DNA of 64,000 bases from Lentimicrobiaceae bacterium (GTDB taxonomy: Bacteria > Bacteroidota > Bacteroidia > Bacteroidales > F082). Position numbers and translations under genes: made by a program. The notes beneath the pieces were generated by a model. It was not told where the DNA came from and searched no databases. It saw only the letters and a program-made list of their open reading frames with translations. Within the stretch, counting starts at the first letter, position 1. Each line of letters begins with the position of its first letter. Location: NCBI GenBank assembly GCA_015061295.1, contig SUWU01000007.1:1-64000 (forward strand), given 5' to 3'. Positions 59,003-64,000 of this stretch are shown here, piece after piece.

Positions 59003-60712
59003 TCACATCTCTTCCACGACTCTCTTCTTCCATGAGTCGGGGTAGCCTGCTTGCTTAGGCTTTGCAGGATAGCCGTGTCCGTTGTCGATGAATCTGCCGT
59101 TTTCTTCTTGCTTGATGTTGCTGTCGAGATATTTTACCAACAAGAAGTTATCTAATTCTTTCCAACGTCTTACGGTGTTTTGTCCCGATTTTGAAGAGTA
59201 GTCTGTTAAGAATGCAATGGCTTCTTCTTTAGAATTATTTAAAAATTCGATGGCTTTCTTGTCAATATCTTTTACTTCATTCTGATATTGCGTCTCCAAT
59301 TCTTTCTGTACTTTCTGTATGTCGCCTATGACTCTGTTATAGAAAAGGTATTTGAAATGAGCCACTCTGTTGAAAACCCAAAACGCTGCATTGTCGGAAT
59401 ACGTTATCATGTTGCCGTTGCCTTGTCTAAATTCCTCTGGCACTTCTGTTATAGAACAATAGAAAGGAGTATAGACTGTTGAGTTAGTGTCATCTACGCC
59501 GAACCATATGATACCTCCTATTTCGTTTGGTAACCAATTTCTTGTCTGTGCTATGAAAGAGAAACCTGTTTGTTGTGTGACGGTGCTTCTCTCGTGGAAA
59601 TATTCCTCACCTTCATATTCCCAATAGAGCGGCGTCCAGCGATATGGCGAACCAAATGGATCAGAGCCTGCTCCTTGTGACTTGTCTAACTCAGTGTTTT
59701 GAAAATGATTACGCATGAAATACATCATGTCGTCTAAAGAGATTTTACGGTTAGGTTTTACATAAAGAGGCATCCTTGGATTGTCTAAGTTCTTTCCTGT
59801 CGCGTAGTCCCAATATTGATCCATGTCGTCGCAAACATCGTTAAACATCATCCATACGCGGAGGTCGCAGATGCGTGCTGCTGCAAAATCTACTGGAGCG
59901 AAGGCTGCACTGAAGTCAAAGTCGGCGTCTTTGCCATTGAAATAATTCTTTCTTCTCGCAAAATCAATAATGTCGTGCTTATAAATGACTTCTACATCTT
60001 GATTATATAGTTTTTTCCAGTCTTTGTCGGTGATAGATTTTTTGCCGTCGCGCAGAGGGAAGGTGGTGATACGAGCTGCGTTGGCGTGGCCTGAGACGTA
60101 GCCATCAGGTATTCTTATCGCGACCCATACCGCGCCCTTGTCGGCATTGACGGTGTCGTTCAATTTCTTATCATATTTAGGCGTGTAGCCTTTGCCTATT
60201 ATCTCCATATACCATACCTCGTTGGCGTCAGATATGGAGAATGTCTCGCCATCGCTGCCATAGCCGTATTCTTCTACTAAGTCTGCCATGATTCTTATTG
60301 CTTTGCGTGCCGAGGTGCTACGTTCTAACGCCATGAACATGAGGCTGCCATAATCTATAATTCCTGTTGGGTCGATGAGCTCGGTACGACCTCCGAAAGT
60401 TGTTTCTCCAAGAGCGACTTGATTTTCATTGATATAACCAACAACCTGATAAGTGTGAGCAGGCTGAGGTACGTAGCCTCTGATGGCGTTGGTGCCGCGG
60501 TCGTAGATGGTTCTCATATCGCCAGGATTCCAGTCGGCAGCGGGAGTGAAGTAGAGCTCGCCGTATCTGATGTGCGAGTCGGCGGCGTAGGTGATGAAGT
60601 TGGAGCCATCGACGGAGGCACCTTTGGTCACTAAAAAGTTGGTACAGGCGTTAGAATCAATGGTGAATAATGATATTAATAAAATGAGTGATAATAATTT
60701 GATGTTTTTCAT
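59003..60712 (-). CDS. C69-family dipeptidase
   Basis: A 569-residue secreted N-terminal-nucleophile peptidase. The signal peptide MKNIKLLSLILLISLFTIDSNA is cut before Cys23 in ACTNFLVTKGAS, which becomes the catalytic N-terminal Cys. TYAADSHIRYGELYF, ALGETTFGGR, SISDANEVWYMEIIGKG and VAIRIPDGYVSGHANAARI are typical of PepD-like dipeptidases. These cut dipeptides in the periplasm and are numerous in amino-acid-fermenting Bacteroidales. A TATCTTTG box at 60742-60735 precedes it, divergent from rarA. Confidence 0.93.
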   Translation of the reverse strand: MKNIKLLSLILLISLFTIDSNACTNFLVTKGASVDGSNFITYAADSHIRYGELYFTPAADWNPGDMRTIYDRGTNAIRGYVPQPAHTYQVVGYINENQVALGETTFGGRTELIDPTGIIDYGSLMFMALERSTSARKAIRIMADLVEEYGYGSDGETFSISDANEVWYMEIIGKGYTPKYDKKLNDTVNADKGAVWVAIRIPDGYVSGHANAARITTFPLRDGKKSITDKDWKKLYNQDVEVIYKHDIIDFARRKNYFNGKDADFDFSAAFAPVDFAAARICDLRVWMMFNDVCDDMDQYWDYATGKNLDNPRMPLYVKPNRKISLDDMMYFMRNHFQNTELDKSQGAGSDPFGSPYRWTPLYWEYEGEEYFHERSTVTQQTGFSFIAQTRNWLPNEIGGIIWFGVDDTNSTVYTPFYCSITEVPEEFRQGNGNMITYSDNAAFWVFNRVAHFKYLFYNRVIGDIQKVQKELETQYQNEVKDIDKKAIEFLNNSKEEAIAFLTDYSSKSGQNTVRRWKELDNFLLVKYLDSNIKQEENGRFIDNGHGYPAKPKQAGYPDSWKKRVVEEM

Positions 60713-60734
60713 GATCGTGAAATTTTCTTTTACG

Positions 60735-60771
60735 CAAAGATAAGTATTTCCCGTTGAAAATATTATCTTTG
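60735..60771. promoter_or_regulatory. Divergent -7 boxes for the C69 dipeptidase and rarA
   Basis: TATCTTTG on the minus strand (60742-60735) lies 22 bases before the dipeptidase ATG. TATCTTTG on the plus strand (60764-60771) lies 13 bases before the rarA ATG. The two boxes are only 21 bases apart, so the polymerases would exclude each other. Confidence 0.6.
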
Positions 60772-60784
60772 TGGAAAATAATTA

Positions 60785-62074
60785 ATGATGAAATATCAAT
60801 CTATTCCTTTGGCTGAGCGCCTGCGTCCGACTTCGTTAGATCAGTATATAGGACAGGAACATCTTGTTGGTGAGAATGCTGTTTTGCGTCGTGCCATCGA
60901 GAGTGGTCGAATCCATTCTATGATATTTTGGGGTCCTCCTGGCGTGGGTAAGACTACATTGGCATCTATTATCTCAAAGCAAGTAAAAAGGCAGTTTTAT
61001 GTCCTTAGTGCTGTAAGCAGCGGCGTGAAGGAAGTGCGTGAGGTATTCGATAGAGCGCGTATGGCTCCCGACACTCCGATACTCTTTATCGATGAAATCC
61101 ATAGGTTTAGCAAGTCACAGCAGGATTCGCTTCTTAATGCTGTCGAGAAAGGTCTTGTGATACTAATAGGTGCTACTACGGAGAATCCGAGTTTCGAGGT
61201 TATTTCACCTTTGCTTTCACGATGTCAGGTTTATGTTTTGAAGTCTTTGGAAAAAAATGACTTAGATAAACTTTTGAATAATGCTGTTTCAGTCTTGGAA
61301 AAAGATTACGGTAAGAAGATTGAACTCCAGGAGAAAGAAGCCTTGATGCACATCAGCGGTGGCGATGCTCGTAAGCTACTTAATGCTATAGATTTAGTTG
61401 TTGGAATGATTTATGAGGCTAATCCTGAGGCGGAAGTCTTGACGATTACCAATGATGTCACTACACAATATATTCAGAGTAATTTGTTGAAATACGATAG
61501 GTTGGGGGAGATGCACTACGACATCATTTCTGCTTTTATCAAGTCGATGCGTGGCTCAGACCCTAATGCGGCTGTCTATTATTTAGCTCGTATGTTGGAG
61601 GCTGGTGAAGATCCTCTTTTTATCGCTCGTCGTATGTTGATTCTCGCATCTGAAGATATTGGCAATGCTAATCCTAACGCTTTATTATTAGCTAACACTT
61701 GTTTCGATGCAGTGAATAAAATAGGTTATCCTGAAAGCAGAATTATCCTCTCACAGACTGCAATTTATCTTGCTTCGTCGCCGAAAAGCAACGCTTCTTA
61801 TATGGCTATCAATACTGCTCAGGAAGTCGTTCGTAAGACAGGCAACCTCAGTGTGCCTATGCATTTACGCAACGCCCCAACTAAGCTGATGAAGGATATC
61901 GGTTATAGCGATGGATATAAATACGCTCACGATTATCAAGGTAATTTCGTGGAACAGGAATTTCTTCCGCAAGAGATTTCTGGAACATGTTTCTATTCAC
62001 CTCAGAATAATCCTCGTGAAAACGAGATGCGAAACTCTCTGAGAAATAAATGGAAAGAGAAATACGGATATTGA
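60785..62074 (+). CDS. rarA: Replication-associated recombination protein A (RarA/MgsA)
   Basis: A 429-residue AAA+ ATPase of the clamp-loader-like RarA family. PLAERLRPTSLDQYIGQEHL at the start, Walker A WGPPGVGKTTLA (near 50-57), Walker B ILFIDEIHRFSKSQQD, sensor 1 GATTENPSFE, and the tetramerisation domain (SMRGSDPNAAVYYLARMLEAG; MHLRNAPTKLMKDIGY). It acts at stalled replication forks and single-strand DNA ends. Two start codons in tandem (60785 and 60788) are equally possible. A short TTAATTGACAATTAACAATG stretch follows its stop. Confidence 0.95.
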   Translation: MMKYQSIPLAERLRPTSLDQYIGQEHLVGENAVLRRAIESGRIHSMIFWGPPGVGKTTLASIISKQVKRQFYVLSAVSSGVKEVREVFDRARMAPDTPILFIDEIHRFSKSQQDSLLNAVEKGLVILIGATTENPSFEVISPLLSRCQVYVLKSLEKNDLDKLLNNAVSVLEKDYGKKIELQEKEALMHISGGDARKLLNAIDLVVGMIYEANPEAEVLTITNDVTTQYIQSNLLKYDRLGEMHYDIISAFIKSMRGSDPNAAVYYLARMLEAGEDPLFIARRMLILASEDIGNANPNALLLANTCFDAVNKIGYPESRIILSQTAIYLASSPKSNASYMAINTAQEVVRKTGNLSVPMHLRNAPTKLMKDIGYSDGYKYAHDYQGNFVEQEFLPQEISGTCFYSPQNNPRENEMRNSLRNKWKEKYGY

Positions 62075-62165
62075 TTTAATTGACAATTAACAATGTATAA
62101 TGTACATTAAATAATTGGGGATATAATCCTATAGAGGTACACGGATGTGTGGCTTGAAATTGAGA

Positions 62166-62762
62166 TTATAAATTGTCGTTATTTTGTAATTCTTTCCAGA
62201 TCTCAACAATTTGTGGAAATAACATCTGTTTCCCATCATTAATGATGACGAAATCTGATTTTTGTATTTTTGTTGCTTCGTCCCATTGCAGTCGCATCCT
62301 CGAGCGGATGTTTTCTTCGTTGCAGTTGTCGCGTAACATGGCTCGCTGAACTCTGACATCTTCTGGTGCAGAGACGAATATGATCTTATCAAATTGATTT
62401 TCAAATTTCTTCTCAAACAAAATTGCTGATTCAAATAGCACGAAATCAGAGGATTGTTGTTCACACCATCTGTCGAAGGTCTCGTTTAACTTAGGATACA
62501 GAAGCGTTTCTATGAATTGTAGCGCCTTGGGATTTTGAAAGAGATGATAGGAGAGGAGCTTCTTGTTTAAGGTGCCGTCTTTGAAATAAACGTCGTCTCT
62601 GAAATAATCTAATATCTGTGTTTTTATCTCAGGAAGTAGATATAGCTTTTTTGTCTCTTCATCGGAATAGAAAGTGTTGATTCCAAGATAGTTAAATGTC
62701 TTACAGACGAAACTCTTTCCGCAGCCTATATTGCCTGTTATTCCTACTTTCTTAATTTTCAT
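62166..62762 (-). CDS. coaE: Dephospho-CoA kinase
   Basis: A 198-residue P-loop kinase for the last step of coenzyme A synthesis. KKVGITGNIGCGKSFVCKTF holds the P-loop (10-17), FYSDEETKKLY is the substrate/lid region, and FVLFESAILFEKKFENQFD carries the Walker-B-like part. Its ATG lies inside the 3' end of the YbbR-like gene (11-base overlap), so translation is probably coupled. A start seven codons earlier would deepen the overlap and precede the conserved N-terminus. The order yajC, ybbR-like, coaE is common in Bacteroidetes. Confidence 0.93.
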   Translation of the reverse strand: MKIKKVGITGNIGCGKSFVCKTFNYLGINTFYSDEETKKLYLLPEIKTQILDYFRDDVYFKDGTLNKKLLSYHLFQNPKALQFIETLLYPKLNETFDRWCEQQSSDFVLFESAILFEKKFENQFDKIIFVSAPEDVRVQRAMLRDNCNEENIRSRMRLQWDEATKIQKSDFVIINDGKQMLFPQIVEIWKELQNNDNL

Positions 62763-63711
62763 CTTCAATAATGATGTATTCAACCTCTTTGGGTTCTATA
62801 CTTATAATCTTAGTATTACTCGGATAATCAGTGATGTATATAGGGAGGAAATTTGATTTCTGTGATATTGATGCAGTGTCTATTTCGATGCTGAAAGACT
62901 TGTCGTTGATTATGTTATAATCCGTTAAAGAAACGATGTATTTTATTTTTACCTTGTCTGGAAATAATCTTAATCTATGTTTTGAGTAATTCTTTATCTC
63001 AACATTGGCTACTGCTTCTGTGTATCTGTCAACATCCATTCTCACATTGACGGTCTTGATGTCGGCATTAACATCTTTCTCTAATTTGACAGGGATACTG
63101 ATGTCTATTTTTGAATTAATGTTTCTAAAATTTTGTTTTTCAGTATATACGTTAGTGATACTTTTTAATACGTTTTCAGGTCCGTAAATGGTGATGCTAT
63201 CTGGTGTTATGATGATGTTGCCATGTCTATTATATTGGCTTTCATAACTTATGTCGATATTCGGAAGTACTTTGACTTTCTTGGAACTCAGTCGTTCCAT
63301 TTTTAATATTATCCTATTTTCATCGAAAGATATATCGTTGGGTGTCAACGATAAGAAATTGGCTATCTTGTCTTTGGCATAACTGCTTCCAAAAGAGTAG
63401 GTGCTTCCGCTGTCTTTATGCAGAGGCACCTCCTCTAATGAAATCTCTACTTTACGTCTCGACATAGGCTTAAAATAATAATTTAATAACTTGAAGCCCG
63501 TTGTCGATAATGTGATTTTAATTGTTTGTGTGTCATTCGTTATGACTAAGTCAGATGGCTGATCTTTTAGTGTAATGGTAAGAGGTTCTGTTACTGTGTA
63601 GTTTGCCGACAACTTGATTATCAACCATAATAACGCAGCTATGAATATAAAGAAAAACATGCTGCTTGCTTGTTGTAACGGTTGTTGCTTATTATTTTTA
63701 TTTCTTACCAT
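62752..63711 (-). CDS. YbbR-like domain protein
   Basis: A 319-residue protein with one N-terminal membrane anchor (about 17-37, SMFFFIFIAALLWLIIKL) and a periplasmic part of YbbR-type beta repeats (IDISYESQYNRHGNIIITP followed by DSITIYGPENVLKSITNVYT is the clearest). In Firmicutes YbbR (CdaR) regulates the c-di-AMP cyclase, but here no cyclase gene is adjacent. The location between yajC and coaE is the usual Bacteroidetes arrangement. Role unknown. Confidence 0.87.
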   Translation of the reverse strand: MVRNKNNKQQPLQQASSMFFFIFIAALLWLIIKLSANYTVTEPLTITLKDQPSDLVITNDTQTIKITLSTTGFKLLNYYFKPMSRRKVEISLEEVPLHKDSGSTYSFGSSYAKDKIANFLSLTPNDISFDENRIILKMERLSSKKVKVLPNIDISYESQYNRHGNIIITPDSITIYGPENVLKSITNVYTEKQNFRNINSKIDISIPVKLEKDVNADIKTVNVRMDVDRYTEAVANVEIKNYSKHRLRLFPDKVKIKYIVSLTDYNIINDKSFSIEIDTASISQKSNFLPIYITDYPSNTKIISIEPKEVEYIIIEDEN

Positions 63712-63723
63712 CTTACAATAAAA

Positions 63724-64000
63724 TTATGCAGCGCCACCTACTTGACTAGCATTAGGAATGATAGCTGATTTTTCAAATTCAATCTTTGTGTTGTGGTCAA
63801 CGCTAATGACAACAGTGTGTTCTTTCACTTCTTCAACTTTACCATGGATGCCACCGATAGTGACGACTTTATCGCCTTTTTGAAGGTTTTCGCGGAATTT
63901 CTGTTGTTCTTTAGCTCTCTTGTTTTGAGGTCTGATAAAGAATAACCAGAAGATGACGAAGATTAAAACAATCATTAGGAGTCCTGACCAAGAGGAACCT
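63724..64000 (-). CDS. yajC: Preprotein translocase subunit YajC (5' end beyond window)
   Basis: The frame is open to the right edge, so the N-terminus is missing. About 91 codons are present: GSSWSGLLM, then one membrane span (IVLIFVIFWLFFIRPQNKR) and the cytoplasmic beta domain ENLQKGDKVVTIGGIHGKV, ending VGGAA. The ATG at 63975 is inside the span and is not the true start; the gene continues upstream of the window. YajC associates with SecDF and YidC at the Sec channel. It precedes the YbbR-like gene by 12 bases, likely the same operon. Confidence 0.93.
   Translation of the reverse strand, partial: GSSWSGLLMIVLIFVIFWLFFIRPQNKRAKEQQKFRENLQKGDKVVTIGGIHGKVEEVKEHTVVISVDHNTKIEFEKSAIIPNASQVGGAA

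Overview
The window looks like a chromosomal segment of an AT-rich anaerobe of the Bacteroidota, most likely order Bacteroidales. The evidence is: many start regions carry the Bacteroidetes promoter (TTTG, about 19 bases, then TAnnTTTG) and no strong Shine-Dalgarno; lipoproteins have short lipoboxes; and the gene content is typical of the phylum (GWxTD protein, C69 dipeptidase, DUF456, carboxypeptidase-like TonB receptor, PorV-like barrel, yajC-ybbR-coaE order). Most of it is ordinary core or housekeeping DNA. I see no prophage, CRISPR array or defence island. The only clear mobile DNA is the end of an IS3-family element at the left edge.

Layout. 1-4.4 kb: IS end, rhodanese lipoprotein, a PEGA-repeat/FGE-fold protein and an SDR oxidoreductase, set in repeat-rich spacers. 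4.4-8.4 kb: an acyl-activating/ACP/acyltransferase fusion, then HAD phosphatase, a small unknown gene and a DEDD exonuclease. 8.4-12.5 kb: a TonB receptor under a TPP riboswitch, divergent from aroQ, then a glycosyltransferase. 12.5-19.5 kb: GWxTD protein, TPR-membrane-HTH protein, two tRNA-Ser genes, a small barrel, universal stress protein and a GT39-like membrane enzyme. 19.5-30.6 kb: dcuB, a 10-TM metal exporter-like permease with a His-rich loop, an alginate-export-like porin, rimM, trmN6, a lipocalin-like lipoprotein, arcC, dnaB, and a MATE transporter coupled to a PD-(D/E)XK-like protein. 30.7-36 kb: a coiled-coil lipoprotein, then a sigma-54-type response regulator facing a hybrid histidine kinase. 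36-41.6 kb: an RND efflux operon (TolC, adaptor, pump, PII-like protein). 41.9-49.4 kb: trkH, a LytS/LytTR pair, and an operon of sulfatase-fold transferase, diacylglycerol kinase and MscS channel. 49.5-58.3 kb: M23 peptidase, beta-helix lipoprotein, thioredoxin, smpB, SPFH protein, an HHH outer membrane protein with a PorV-like partner, and DUF456. 58.4-64 kb: a decayed AAA ATPase, C69 dipeptidase, rarA, coaE, YbbR-like protein and yajC, which runs off the right edge.

The best leads are regulatory. The TPP leader at 10833-10987 can be read as a complete two-state translational switch. At three junctions an intrinsic terminator runs straight into the next -7 box, and at two of them the gene looks leaderless. 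Three genes end inside heptanucleotide arrays that supply their stop codons. Several protein-level oddities are also listed: an FGE fold lacking one catalytic Cys, a GSFTSA loop in place of GAFTGA, a duplicated His-rich loop, a PII-like gene in an RND operon, and a possible lipid recycling operon. No search or computation was run. Family names rest on recognised motifs, and positions in proteins are counted by hand.
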